Counted from the first letter of the stretch, positions 21,730-33,454 are shown. The stretch: DNA of 64,000 nucleotides from Abelmoschus esculentus (GCA_035048815.1 JAUCBN010000017.1:3344936-3408935); one strand, 5' to 3'. Made by a program: numbers and translations. Notes: generated from the sequence alone by a model not told the origin.

Positions 21730-22200
21730 ACTAGGTATGCATGTGTCTAAACCTAAAAATTATATCTGATACTCTCCCATCCCATCACCCTGTTTTTTCA
21801 CATAGACTGCCACCACTATTTTTTCACATATTCGAGAGAAAATAGTGCACAGTGTACACTGCACACACTGCCCCGTCTGCGCGTCTGCCATGTTGCTCGT
21901 CTGATAAAGGAGAAGTCAAAGCCTAAAGGCTCCGTCTTCCAACAATGTATGTCATGCATGCGTCTGCCACACTGGATTTTCAAAGTTCCAATATTCCACA
22001 GTCTAAAGAAACTGTGCAGTGCCTATTCATCACTGTGCTCGTCAGGAAAGGTTGGATAAAGTCAAAGTCGAAGCCTTCTAGCTCCGTCTTCCAACAATTT
22101 CATACACTGTTCAAAGACGGAACCTTTAAGCTCATCTTCATCCTTTAATTTTTGTAAACACTGTTAAAGACAATAGCTTTGGGCTCTGTCTTCAATTTTA
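21730..22200. repeat. Presumed MULE subterminal region with CCGTCTT repeats
   Basis: 'ggctccgtcttccaacaat' is at about 21929 and again (agctccgtcttccaacaat) at 22081. 'ttcaaagacgga' in inverse orientation is at 22110, and 'ggctctgtcttc' at 22182. 'acactg' and 'gtgcag' words are also frequent. No credible ORF. Repeats of this sort near transposon ends often bind transposase; that is an inference here, and I could not find a terminal inverted repeat or 9-bp duplication. Confidence 0.45.
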
Positions 22201-22440
22201 CTGTTAAAATATCAATATTTCGGAAAATATTTTCCCAACATCAATATTTGGGGAATTATTTTCCTCAACACCAATATTTTCCAGAATTTTCCAATGAGTC
22301 TAAATATCAAATTGTCAACCTAAAAATCAAAATTTGCGTAATAAACCTAGTATTAAGAGCCTACCTAGTTTTTTTATGCATGTTTGATCTAAGATTAAAA
22401 ACTTCATCTGGAAGTTTTACAACGTGAGGTATAATTTCAA

Positions 22441-24240
22441 CCACGATCCTTAATAATTCTTTAAACATGTAATATGCATGAAAATAAATGGATTAGACAT
22501 ATAATCTAGTTAAGTAATGACCTTATCATAATCATCGATACTAATAGAACATGAAATCTATGATTACAAAATTTATGACGGCATGAAATAGAGTTAACAA
22601 CACAACACAAACAAATTTTATTATGAACTCGTTTTCATATCTTATGCATAATGAATCTTGTCAAAGTCTCGTACTTAACAAAGTTTACCCTTAAACATAA
22701 TTGAGCATAGATAATTTGGTCTGTATTAACCAAGCTCAAAGCAGAAAGCAATGTCTTGTATCAATCTTCCTTCTCCTTGTACCCTCCAATCAAACTCTCC
22801 CTTTGCCTCTCAATAGGTTGTGGCCCAAGGACTTTAATCCAACAAAAATCAAAGAATAATCGTATCATGTCAATGTGTCCAAGGTATCATCTCTTCTTAT
22901 TACAAAAGTGAATCTTAGCTTCAAAATTTTATCAAAAATCACCATGAACACATAACTCCAAAACAAACCTTACCATTATTTTTCATGGCTTTACATATCA
23001 TAATACTTTATAATTTTACATAATATTTGAGTCCACAGTAACATGTATATAAATCATTATAATAACAAATAACAAGGACCGGATTAAGATCAAATCATCT
23101 TACAAATATAACTACACTCGTCTAGTAGTCCAAAATTACAGGATATTGGATTGATTCTTCCCTGTTACTTTCTTTCGAATCGACGACCCTTCAACTATAA
23201 TTTGATCTAGCATTGAATTTAATAGGAATTTATAAAATAAATCATTTCCATTGCATATATACCATGTAATTCAAAACATTTGAAATTTCCATGTTTGAAC
23301 TTTAGGCAATTTCTTGTTTGGAGTAGACAAATTCTTTTAATGGTGTTACCAAACTTTAGGCAACAATATCAGCAAAAAATAAACATTAGACACTTACTTC
23401 AAAAAAGGTGTATAGTTTAAACACTTATTGTTAAGTTAAGCCTTTAATAATTCTTCCTTAAAGCGAATTGGTTCTAGAAATTACCAATATTTAAATTAAA
23501 ATTATCATTCCAATCTCTCTTCTTAATCCCTCCATAAAGTTCATATAAATTCTAAAAACTATCATTTTTGTTCTAATTTCTTTTGCCTATTAAAATTTTT
23601 AATGGTGGTCTAATAACTAATGCAAGCATTACACTATTCACCACTTGCACTATGGTCACCAAACTTCACTCTCTTTCAATTTAGTCATTAAGTAACTATA
23701 CTTATACTTTATTCACTAAACAAATTCTTGGTTTAATCATACACTTAGTCTCCCCACTTTTCTATTACCAACACTAAAACATAATACTTTACATTTCAAA
23801 CATTCGCATAAAACAAGAAAGCAAAACCACTAATTTTCTTCATTTGTTCTCATATTCAAATATTCTTATGGTAATTTAACTCTATTAACAAGAAAGTCGT
23901 TTGATATATATCAAAACTACCAAATTTTTCGCTTGATAAAAATAGGTAGAAAAGACAACTCGGGAAACAGCAATTCCCTTTTTAGTCCTTCAATTACCTT
24001 TCTTTCGCACAAATAAACTTCATAATTTAATTAATCTCATGTCTTTAATCTTTTTATCTATTGCACTTTAACTACTTAACTTCACTTTCTTACAATTTAG
24101 TCACTATGCACACTCTTATTTCTTACCATCAATGGCATGATATGTAAAATAAACCATCCCTCCCACCCTCAACATAGTTCCCTATTCTTCTCCAAAACAG
24201 ATTTTCAAGTCACTAAAATGCATGTGCACAAGAATAGATT
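22441..24240. other. AT-rich noncoding stretch, no gene seen
   Basis: There are no ORFs of note. Phrases such as 'tttagtcactatgcac', 'cacttagtctccccac' and 'tttttagtccttcaatta' (reverse complements of 'taattgaaggactaaaaa') resemble decayed LTR U3 sequence on the minus strand. Termini cannot be found, so I leave it unassigned. Confidence 0.4.
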
Positions 24241-24257
24241 TTGAAACCAGCTCAACC

Positions 24258-24813
24258 TGCAGCCTTAGGCGATGTTACTCAAGATAAACGCCTAAGTAAA
24301 CATTCTTAACACTTTCGGAAGTTAAAAATTCTTAAGCACCGACAAACGTAAAATATTCTAATTAGAAACGGATCAAACGAGATAAACAAAAAAAACTTTA
24401 AAAAAACGCTCAAGAACAAAAAAAGAATGCTTAGAGAATTTTAGAGTAAATGTCTTTATTCCTTGGAAACTTAGAATATTCTAATACATAAAATTAGATG
24501 GGAAAAACCTCTATTTATACCTGAATTTTCCTAATCCGATGGTCCTACTGATTTACATCATTTTCTATGATACAACCCTATCCATTTATAAAGTATAATT
24601 CTGGAAATATTTCTAACTAACTATGGAAAGTATCTCCTATTTTCACACAATGTGTTCACATATCTTGGATGGATAAGGCTTTTAAAATCCTCCTTGGACC
24701 GGGCCAACGTTGTTGGTCTTCTCGAGCCCAAAATCATCGTTGAAATTATTTGGGCAAGTATAAGTGCATCATGTGATGCCAGTATCTCAAACCTTAACCT
24801 GCGGCCCGTGACA
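24258..24813 (-). repeat. 3' LTR of the minus TR-GAG-like element
   Basis: Starting at 24813 and reading leftward on the minus strand, TGTCACGGGCCGCAGG follows the polypurine tract. The LTR includes a 'tataaatagaggtttttccc' TATA region at about 24520 and ends around 24258, where similarity to the plus-copy LTR fades. The end is approximate. Confidence 0.6.
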
Positions 24814-25379
24814 TTCTCCTCCACCAAACATGGCGATGTCCTCGTCGCACCTCTCAAACAAGTATGAGATCGATCTTGAAGCTTTTCGTGCACCTTGGTT
24901 TGCTTCTAATTTAGAATCTGGCTTGTATGTCCCCCCATAAGACATCTTGATCACTATCCTCGTGTTCAAGAGATACCTCACTCCTCGATCTAGTATTTAC
25001 TTTAATCGTCAATTCATTGTCCCTAAAATATGACGCCTCATTGCTCCTCGGCAATGCAACACCCATCGACTTTGCTACCCTTGAAGTTCGATGCCTCAGT
25101 TACCTCACCCATGAATGGCTCCTCGACGGCTTCCGCACCAACAAGCTCGAGCAACACATGCCCATCCAAAGAAATATCCCCAACAGTCGTCTTTAATTCG
25201 ATGACTCCTTGGCTTGGACCATCCTCGACATGTTGAATAACTGTCAGCTTCTAAATCCCTTGCCCAATGTCTCATTACACAAGCACAACACACTGTTGTC
25301 TCGGATCCAAAATATACATGATATTGGCACACGGAATGATGATTGCTTGAATACGATCAAGGAAGATTAGTCCTAAAAT

Positions 25380-25700
25380 AAAATAAAAGTCATTTAACTC
25401 AATTACCTTAAAATATTCTTTGGCCTTTCAATCACCAATCTACAGCTCAATTTTTCGCACTGACCCTATAATAGGAACTTCCTTGGCATTCATAATCTTG
25501 ATCTTGTCGGCTAAATCCACAACTTTAAAACCAAACTCTTCAGCAACCTTCATAGACATGAATAGATCGCTTGCACCAGTGTCCATCAAAATACTCTTCG
25601 ATCATTCCACCACGTTGAGGTCAACAAACATCAACCTATTTTGCTTCTTGCCTTTCCTTTAGGCAGAATTCAAAAACATCGAGCCAAGTCTCACAGCCTC
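25380..25700 (-). pseudogene. Retroviral-type protease, minus TR-GAG-like element
   Basis: Reverse-strand translation gives 'LMFVDLNVVE(stop)SKSILMDTGASDLFMSMKVAEEFGFKV', with an intact DTGAS active site, then 'FKVIELNDFYFILGLIFL', the second conserved strand. A stop just before the active site and more stops downstream inactivate it. No RT follows; the frame goes straight to the short tail before the polypurine tract. Confidence 0.75.
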
Positions 25701-25814
25701 TTCACTTTCGGGCTCATCCTCCTTGGACTGCTTAACTCGATCAAAACACTATCGCGCTAAATACGTCCCCTTACATCGGTAACACTTTCAATTCAATACA
25801 ATCGACTTTCCTCC

Positions 25815-26661
25815 TTAAATGCTAACGATTGCACCAAGTCTATCTGGTTCAGCATCTGAATCATCGTCCTGATGGACAATGGCATCAAGGTGGCTCTTCT
25901 TGTTCGGACAATCCTTCACTACGTGTGGACCATCACAATTGTAGCACCTTATAGCACCTCGATCCTTCCGCTCATATAGCTTGTCTTGCCGGTTAGATTT
26001 GGTCGATGATTTGCCAACATCACTACTATCTCCAAACATATCCTCGTCTCCTCTATCATTTCCCTTGCCACGGGGCTTAGAAGACTTGGATTCCATGAAC
26101 TTGTATCCACCGTAGTCGGTCAAGGACTCCGCAATGGCTAGGGCTTTGACAAGTTCTTTGACATCCCTCCACTCTAACAGTCCTTGCCCATGGCTTCAAT
26201 CCATCCATAAATGTGAAAGGAGCATTCTTCTCACACAAATTGTGTATTAGGAGTTGTAGCTCGCTAAACTACCAAATATAATCCGCAATGGATCCTTCAT
26301 GTCGAAGGCTCCTAAACTTGGATTTGGCTTCTCGCTTAGTGTTACTCAGGCAAAACTGTAGCTTCAACTCCGCTTGAAACTCTACTCAGGTTCCTATAGC
26401 GGTGCCTCCATTACACTCATCCAAGCACCTACGCCGCCATCATAACAAGACAACATTACTCAAATAAACAACAACAATGTTTATCTTTTTGACATCGTCG
26501 GTGATGCTTATTTCCCGAAAGTATTGCTCTATACACCAAATGAAGTTCTCAACATCTTTTGTCAATCGGGTTCTATTGAACTCTTTTGGTTTTGGGATGT
26601 CTTTCATTGGTCTAAGTGTTGTTGGATTTAACAAAAGAGCCGTCTCAATGCCATTGTCCAT
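25815..26661 (-). pseudogene. Gag of the minus TR-GAG-like element
   Basis: The N-terminal part 'PKPKEFNRTRLTKDVENFIWCIEQYF' is a gypsy gag-core start, with 'DDVKKINIVVVYL' following. After frameshifts come 'FRSLRHEGSIADY' and 'ELQLLIHNLCEKNAPF' (around 26340-26220). The C-terminal frame (25815-26123) has a basic Ser/Lys/Gly linker and one CCHC knuckle, CYNCDGPHVVKDC. The role in relatives is capsid assembly and RNA packaging. At least two shifts disable it. Confidence 0.75.
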
Positions 26662-26726
26662 TAAGACGATAATTTAGATGGTGAATCAGTCATACTTGGT
26701 GTAATCTCCAGCGTCAAAGGAGGAAA

Positions 26727-27603
26727 GATGAGGGTGAATCAAAAGTATTACCACTGTAAAAGGCCTCATTTAGCGCGAGAATGCCCTGATCGAGTTAAAC
26801 AGTCCAAAAAGAACGAGCCCGAGAGTGAAGAGGTTGCGAGGCTTAGCTCGATGATTCTAAATTCTGCCAACAAGAAAGTTAAGAAGCAGAATAGGTTGAT
26901 GTTTGTCGACATCAACGAGGCAGAACGATCGAGTAGTGCTCTGGTGGACATCGGGGTAAACAACTTGTTCATGTCCAAGAAGGCTGTAGAGGAGCTTGGT
27001 CTTAAAGTTATGAACTCAACTGACAAGATCAAGACTATGAATGCCAAATAAGCTCCTGTTATAATGAACGTGCAAAAAGTTGAGCTACAAATCGATGATT
27101 GGAAGGCCAAAGAACACTTTAAAGTAATCGAGTTAGATGACTTTGATTTCATTTTAGGACTAAACTTTCTTATCCGTATTCAAGCAATCATTATTCTGTG
27201 TGCCAACACCATGTGCATCTTAGATCCGAGACCACGATGTGTTGTGCTCGTACAACGAGACATTGGCCGAAGGACCAACAAGCTTATAGATATTCAACAT
27301 GTCAAAGATTCTCCAATTCAAGGGGTCATCGAGTTAGAGGTGACAGTTGGAAACATTTCTTTGGATGGGCATGAGTTGCCCAAACTTGTTGGTATGGAAA
27401 CCATTGAAGAGCCATCCATGAGCGAGGTGACTGAGGTATCAAACTTCAAAGAATTGACGTGTAGAGTAAATGTCGGATTAATGAGTAAGAATCTCTTGAA
27501 CACAAGGAGAGTGATCAAGATATGTCTAGGAAGGTTGATATTACATGGCGGTGCAAACCAAGGCAAGTGGTTCTTATGGAGGGATAATCAAGCCAGATTC
27601 TGA
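26727..27603 (+). pseudogene. Gag knuckle plus protease, plus TR-GAG-like element
   Basis: The first frame (26728-27051) has a degraded knuckle, YYHCKRPHLAREC, whose first Cys is replaced by Tyr. The protease follows, with DIGVNNLFMS where the minus copy keeps DTGAS. A TAA at 27049-27051 is followed in frame by 27064-27603, with 'FKVIELDDFDFILGLNFL', the linker 'GVIELEVTVGNISLDGHELP' and 'LLNTRRVIKI'. In the minus copy this last segment leads directly to the element end, which shows how short the tail is. No RT is present. Confidence 0.75.
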
Positions 27604-27701
27604 GTTTGAAGTAAGTCAAATTGCGCAAGAAGCTCCAGGATTGATCTCAGACTTGTTCGAGGGGCGCGATAAAAGCATTGCCAAGTTTGGTTGGAGAGGA
27701 A

Positions 27702-28263
27702 TATCACGAGCCACAGGTTGAGGTCCGAAAAATCGGCACCACATAGTGCATATTTGCCTGCCCAAGTAATTCCAAGAATGATTTTGGGCTTGAGAAGACC
27801 ACCAACATTGGCCTGATCCATGAAGGGTTCTAGAAGCCTTATCTATCCAAGCTATATGAACATATTGTGTGAAAATAAAAGATACTTCCCATAGTTAATT
27901 GGGAATATTCCCAGAATTATGTTTATAGTTGTATATTAACCGTTGATGTAAGTCATTAGGGGCCGTCGGATTAGGGGGAACTTAAGTATAAATAGAGGCC
28001 TTTCCCGCCTTATTTGATGTATCAGAGTATTCTAAGTTTCCAAAAAATAAAGACATTTACTCTAAAAATCATCTAAGTGTCTTTCATCGTTCTTTTTTTT
28101 ATTCTTGAAGTTGTTTTAAAGTTCTTTCTCGCTCAACTTGTTTAATCCATTTTCACTTAGAATGCTTCGCGTTTGTCGATGCTTAGAAATTTAATCTTCC
28201 GAAAGTGTTGAGAAAGCTTATTTAGGAGTTTGTCATTAGTCACACCGCTTAAGGTCGCACAGT
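27702..28263 (+). repeat. 3' LTR of the plus TR-GAG-like element
   Basis: Similar along its length to the LTR at 24258-24813 in reverse orientation. Shared marks are 'gcccaagtaattccaagaatgattttgggct', the TATA region 'agtataaatagaggc' at about 27984, 'ctaagtttcc', and 'cttccgaaagtgttgag' near the end. The 3' boundary is approximate. Confidence 0.6.
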
Positions 28264-28629
28264 GGACTGATTTTAAAGTCTAGCCACGTGTAGAGAAAAA
28301 CATTCCCATTCAAGTTTACTATGTTATTAACTTTTATTATATTGCTCAAACTCTTCATTTTTCTTAAAATTTTCGTATAATTAAACATTCCCGCATGTAT
28401 TAGCATAATTAAGCATTCATGGGAGCATAATTTTTTTAACACACTTGCCATTAAAAGAACGAAAGGTAGAAGTACATAAATAAGCATTCTTCCAAAAATA
28501 ATTCATACTTACCAGGTTGAGCTTGCCATCTAAAAAGGACAAGTTCAAAAATTATGTATAATAGACAAATTCATAACCACCGTTTCGGTCACAATGAACC
28601 ATGTTTGATTTCTCTATTAGAAGATTATC
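28264..28629. other. AT-rich flank, no gene seen
   Basis: A noncoding stretch between the LTR and the last exon of the bL19 pseudogene. Nothing recognisable. Confidence 0.5.
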
Positions 28630-30906
28630 TGAGAGCAATCATCTTGTTCCTTAGTAAAGCTTAGTTCTTCTCACTTTTTTGTTGTCCAACACCTTTATCT
28701 CCTTTATATTTGGGGAATACAAGACAATCATCATCACCCCATCTTGTTTATGCAATATGTTAAAGATAAGTCTAAGCAAATCAAAGAGATAATCATAAGC
28801 TATGTTGCTGAGATTCTTTTTTTTATCTAGGAGCACCTATATCTGATATGAATACATGGATATGACCCGAAAAGTATTCTCTAACTATATGAGAAAACAC
28901 GGAATATATTGAATATACCCATGTCTGGTGCACACCTTTACTTGACACCTTCACTTGAGTCTGAAGAACATAGATTAGAAGAACTAGAAAACGTTTTTGA
29001 GCCTTCTTTCCATAGCAAATCACTTGCCAATCATTTCAAATGGAAAGAACGTGAAAGGCTCAAATGAAATCACTGCAACGAAAATATCAACGAGGTTAAA
29101 ATGAAGTCATTGCGACAAAAGATGACAGCTAAAAAGGGATAGGGGAATTTTTTCTGGGAATAAACTAGGAGAGAGTCTCATAACTATACCCCTTTGAATT
29201 GGAGAATGAAAGGATGAAGTTAAAAATTAAAATATTGAAAAGGGGAGTTGGTTTCTAGTTTGGATCAAAAGCTTTGGACATGGCTATGTTCATTACAGAA
29301 TCTCTTAAAATCGAGAGAGTTGAACAACAAAAATCCTATACCAAAACTGGCTTTACCGAAAAGACAATCGAGAATATTAGATTAGAGTCACTTATGCTTA
29401 AAACAACTAGGAGAATGCAACTTGAGCAACTTCATGTCAGCTCAAACTACAAGAAAACTTCAATATTAACACTTCATGATACACATTTAACAGAGGAGAT
29501 GCTCTCGGAAACACAACAAAGCACACTTTTATTATGTCTTTTACATTCTTTTATCATATCTTTAATACATATTCTGGTGATAATTTATGTTCAGCACAAA
29601 ACGATATTTCTTTATTCTATGTATTTAATTAATATAATCAACCTCGATATTATAACTCAACTCCTAGACATTTTCCCGAAGGTAATCTTGTAAAACAGTA
29701 ACATGCTTTCTTTCCAGGTTGATAAATCGAATCTTAAACAACATGCTTTTTGAGGGAAGAACGTAAGTAGACTAGAATGTTACTTACAACGGGAAGAGAG
29801 ATTCAACCCCAACTCCGGCTACCATTCTCCGTATTCGAAATGTAGTATTCAGGCCAGCATTCCGTCTTGCGATAACAATGCCTTTTATTGTTGAAAGGCG
29901 CCGCTTGTTTTCAGGTATTTCCTGCTCTCACCAGTACAACACCAGTTACCTTAATCCACTCAAAAACATGTTAACAATCACATGTAGTAATAACACCTCA
30001 AATGTCATAACATGTCATACCACTTTGAGTTGCACAATGTAGCCTGGTTTTGTCTCAGGTATCTCCATTTGCCCCTTCACTTCCTCCCCTGCTTCCTTAT
30101 CCAGAATCAGCAAGCACATAATCCATACAATTCAAAATCGGAAAAAAGTAAAAACCGAAGGTTAACTCAGTCAATTCATATAAACATCCTCAAGATACAG
30201 CGAGACAGACCAGCAGGTCTGAGATTCGAATAAAAACTGGAGATAACATAACAACAACATTGCAAAAGGAAAAAGGAACTTTCCTGCATTATGTGCCTGG
30301 CAGTTTTAACATGTCTCTTAAATTAAATTCAAGTCGGCGCATCGGTTACAAACTCGGAAGAACCCATAGTAGGCGAGGCAGCTGTTGTCATACATCTGCT
30401 TGAAGACGAAGACATCATTGCAGCTAATGGAGACAAAACTGAAACCGAACAACCGCCAGAACAGCCCGGAAACATCAATTCTTTTGCTTGGGATCCAAAT
30501 CTTGTCTTCTATAACAATTTGCAAGGTTTGAAAGACAAGCTTACCTCAAAATTGAACCTACACAAACATGATAAACACGTGAATTAGAAAACTTTTAACC
30601 TAGTAACATTCCAACATTCAAATTACAGTAAAAATTGAAAATAAAAATGACATTTTGAAGCAAGAAAATCACTTAAGCAACAAAAGCCAGAAAAAAATTA
30701 AAGCAAAGAGAAAGAACCCATACTCCTAGAAACTGCAGGAGATGATTCCTGGAAGATTTGATTGAATTGTTGGCTCCTTGGACTACGTTGCTGCTACTTT
30801 GAGAAGGCAGATAAGCTATCGTTGAGGATTTGAAATAATCTCTGTTACATATGGAAAAACCTTGACGCTGACCTAAACAGATACTCCCACCAATGAACGA
30901 CTGCAT
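28630..30906 (-). pseudogene. Organellar ribosomal protein bL19-like pseudogene, five exons
   Basis: On the minus strand, ATG 30906 opens exon 1 (30906-30724, GT donor), a Ser/Asn/Arg-rich presequence that looks mitochondrial. Exon 2 is 30508-30284 (acceptor ttatag) and ends FKRHVKTARHIMQ. Exon 3 is 30107-30021 (ILDKEAGEEVKGQMEIPETKPGYIVQLKV). Exon 4 is 29921-29788 (EIPENKRR, then IKGIVIARRNAGLNTTFRIRR). Exon 5 starts at 28720 (YSPNIKEIKVLDNKKVRRTKLY). These are the conserved blocks of bL19, which sits at the 30S-50S bridge. Defects: two in-frame stops in exon 2 (around 30322), no GT after exon 2, no AG before exons 3 and 5, and a frameshift at the C-terminus. Unprocessed introns show it arose by DNA duplication or in-place decay, not retroposition. 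It is the only host-type gene in the window. Confidence 0.8.
28840..29787. other. Long intron 4 of the bL19 pseudogene
   Basis: About 1.07 kb between exons 4 and 5, much longer than the other introns. It includes an unrecognised 139-codon frame on the plus strand (29274-29693) with a hydrophobic, Ile/Leu-rich second half. I found no terminal repeats to prove an insertion. Confidence 0.4.
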
Positions 30907-31101
30907 TATAGCTCCTCACCCCTGTTTGGTTGCTGAGAAAAAGCGAGAATGTAATGGGAAAAAACGAAGTTCCGGCAAATCAACGATCTCGCTGCTCAAA
31001 ACCCTCCTAGATCGAACAGGATTTATTGATCTGTTATGCCAAATATACCCCTATGTTGGTATAGGATTTGCTGGATTGGACCTGCTGTTTATCCAAGTAC
31101 T

Positions 31102-31205
31102 TTTACTATATTACCATGTTTAGCCCAGCCCAACCCAGCCATTATACACCCAATTTACTATATTACCATGTTTAGCCCAGCCCAACCCAGCCATTATACA
31201 CCCAA
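31102..31205 (-). promoter_or_regulatory. Perfect 52-bp tandem duplication carrying site II motifs
   Basis: Two identical 52-bp units, 31102-31153 and 31154-31205, lie 196-300 bp upstream of the bL19 ATG. Read in gene orientation, each holds 'GGGTTGGGCTGGGCTAAAC', with two TGGGCT. Site II elements (TGGGCC/T) are known promoter elements of plant ribosomal and mitochondrial protein genes, bound by TCP factors. Perfect identity between units points to a recent duplication even though the gene is dead. Confidence 0.65.
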
Positions 31206-31209
31206 TTTT

Positions 31210-32672
31210 TTTTTCCTTCTAGAAGTATTTAGGTTTAGCCTTAAAATTATTTTCAATTATAGTAATAAATATTTGCTTTTTGCAATAGTTGAGCTAAAGA
31301 TTTGCTCTATGATTTTAAGTTTAGAGATTATTATTTTTATTTTATGATTAAATTAGATAATGATACATGTCTTAATATAAGAAAGATTAGATTTTAATTT
31401 TTTTTTATTTAATGATCAATAAAAAGTTTAATCATCATTTGAGTGGTAAGTAATAACTAATTAAAAGTTAAAAAGAGAACTTAAGCGTTGATCATTCAAT
31501 TTAAAACTTATTTTTTAATTCTCGATTCATCGGTAATGATGCTAATTTTAGTGTTGGTCGACATCGTCGGTAATTTTTTTCTTTTTTATTAAAAATAAGA
31601 ATGTCACATCACATTTCTTAACTTAAAATGAAGAAAAAAGAGTGTGTTTGGTAGCAAAATACAAATCACTAAACAATACCAAAATTAAATTAAGACACAT
31701 CATGTGGATTGATGTGAGAAACACGACTAAAACGATGATAAGGATAATCAATATTGTCTTGCAAAAGAAAAAGTTAAACATAATCAGTAGCATCATCCAA
31801 AACATTAATTTTGAAGTGTTTACTATCCAGTAACTTAGTTAAACAATTTACGATCATATTCTCCTTATGCGAAATCTATTAAAATTTTAATAACCAAACA
31901 TGTGAACGATATGAAATAATATAACAAACAAGCTGCAAGCAGCTTGCCTAGCTACAAAGTCTAGAATGAATCTTATTGTAGTTGAACTATTAGATTGTAC
32001 AGTCAAACAATCAATAATAAGAAATCTACGTTATAGTACATTTTTCTCTTATTTTAATATCAAGTTCTTGTTATCTTTTATATTTTGGTGTACTTTTAGT
32101 TTTTCTCTACCTTCTCTCTATCTTTGAACTTATTATTTCTCTTTTGTGCGGAACGCTTTTATCTTATGCCATGTTATTGTCTACCTTTCTAATAAATCTA
32201 GGTTCGTGGATAGGTTTTCATCTTCGAGGGGAGTGTTGCACCAATTACATGTTGGTTGTAATAGGTATGTGCTAGTTGTTGTAGCGACTAAATTAAATCG
32301 ATACAATATATCACATATTTTTAAAAATTAAATTTTGGATATTTATTCTTTAATTATATTTTGAAAACAAAATTTAAAATCACAATCAATTATTTAGATA
32401 AAGTAGACCGAACACTATAAAATTATAGATTTATTGGCATCAAAAGTTGATTATATGTAAGTAATGATTAACATTTCATAACTCTCAAAATTGGTACCAA
32501 ATCACAAGTCGTCTTTGTCGATAAAATTCGATATGAACCCCTAACCCAACCTAAAAAGACTTAATTCAAAAAATCACATTCGTAACTTTATCTTCAAGTA
32601 ACCAATTTAATATAATTACATACATTTCATAAAAAAATTATAAAAATAGTTTTTTGATAAAGATGTTTCCAT
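31210..32672. other. AT-rich intergenic stretch, no gene seen
   Basis: Short frames here have no recognisable protein character. No repeat structure or RNA gene was found. Confidence 0.5.
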
Positions 32673-33206
32673 TAGGGGTGAATAAAACTCGACTCGACTC
32701 AAAAAAAATCGAATAATTCAACTCAACTTGAGGTGAAAATACTCGATCGTTTTGACTCAACTCGAAATTTCATTAACTCGACTCAAAAAATTTAAAATAA
32801 AACTCTAGTTGTAAAATATAAATTTGAATAACTCGAATAACTCAAAATTTTTAGTAATTAAAGAATTAATTTTTAAGTTTGAGACAATTTTCTAAAATTT
32901 TTATGATATATATACATTGATATATAAAAAATATAAAAAAAATATTGCTATAGATGAATATATATATATATCATATATGATTAGAGAAAGTCGTTTAAAT
33001 TGAAACTGAATTATACTATAACATGATAAATAATTATAATTAAATATTTATAGGAACTCAAAAACTTGACTCAACTCGACTCAAATTTCTTAAACTCGAC
33101 TCGAACAAAAAAAATTTCAAATAAATTTGAGTTATAAAATATGTCTCGTAAACTCGAAAAACTCAAAATTTTTGATTCGACTCGACTCGATCAAATAGTT
33201 ACCCTA
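32673..33206. mobile_element. hAT-type MITE of the CTCGACTCG family, copy 1
   Basis: It starts TAGGGGTGAATAAAACTCGACTCG and ends ...GATCAAATAGTTACCCTA, with actcgactcg words in inverted arrangement near both ends and an AT-rich core. It is the same family as 44580-45053. The flanks 'gtttccat' and 'aattccat' agree at six of eight bases, a decayed 8-bp target duplication. It is non-autonomous with no ORF; a hAT transposase is the likely mover. Confidence 0.75.
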
Positions 33207-33454
33207 ATTCCATCAAACTTTAATTTCACACTGTGATAACTTTAAACTTTAATTTCTCTAAATCGTTTTCCCCAAAACGAGGGTTTTTTAAATTTAAAAT
33301 AAAATGATCTAGAAAGTTATTTCAACTTAGGGTTATCAATAAAAACTTCATAAATTTGTATAATTAATGCTTACTTTATTTCTTAAATAAAATCCAGTAG
33401 AAAACAATTAATTATATTTTTAAAATTTATATTTAATTAATTTAGGTTGTTTAA

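Larger units (their letters stand above)
24258..26700 (-). mobile_element. Gag-protease-only LTR element, minus copy (TR-GAG-like)
   Basis: On the minus strand the order is gag core, zinc knuckle, protease, short tail, polypurine tract (gtggaggagaa), then an LTR starting TGTCACGGGCC at 24813. RT, RNase H and integrase are absent. A homologous element with the same shortened order lies head to head on the plus strand. The same truncation in both copies means the gag-protease architecture predates them. This matches the published concept of terminal-repeat retrotransposons with a GAG domain. The 5' LTR is missing at the junction near 26700. Confidence 0.75.
26727..28263 (+). mobile_element. Gag-protease-only LTR element, plus copy (TR-GAG-like)
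   Basis: It starts inside the gag zinc-knuckle region, continues through the protease and a short tail, then a 'ttggagaggaa' polypurine tract. The LTR begins TATCACGAGCC (relatives TGTCACG) at 27702. It is the same family as the minus copy at 24258-26700 and points away from it. Protein and LTR similarity are clear, but many substitutions separate the two, so it is not a recent inverted duplication. Confidence 0.75.

Noticed and set aside
26766..27152. 128-codon minus ORF opposite the protease
   Set aside because: Antisense shadow of the DIGV protease frame.
29274..29693. 139-codon plus ORF in the bL19 intron
   Set aside because: No family resemblance, a hydrophobic low-complexity end, and no transposon termini around it; kept only as part of the intron note.
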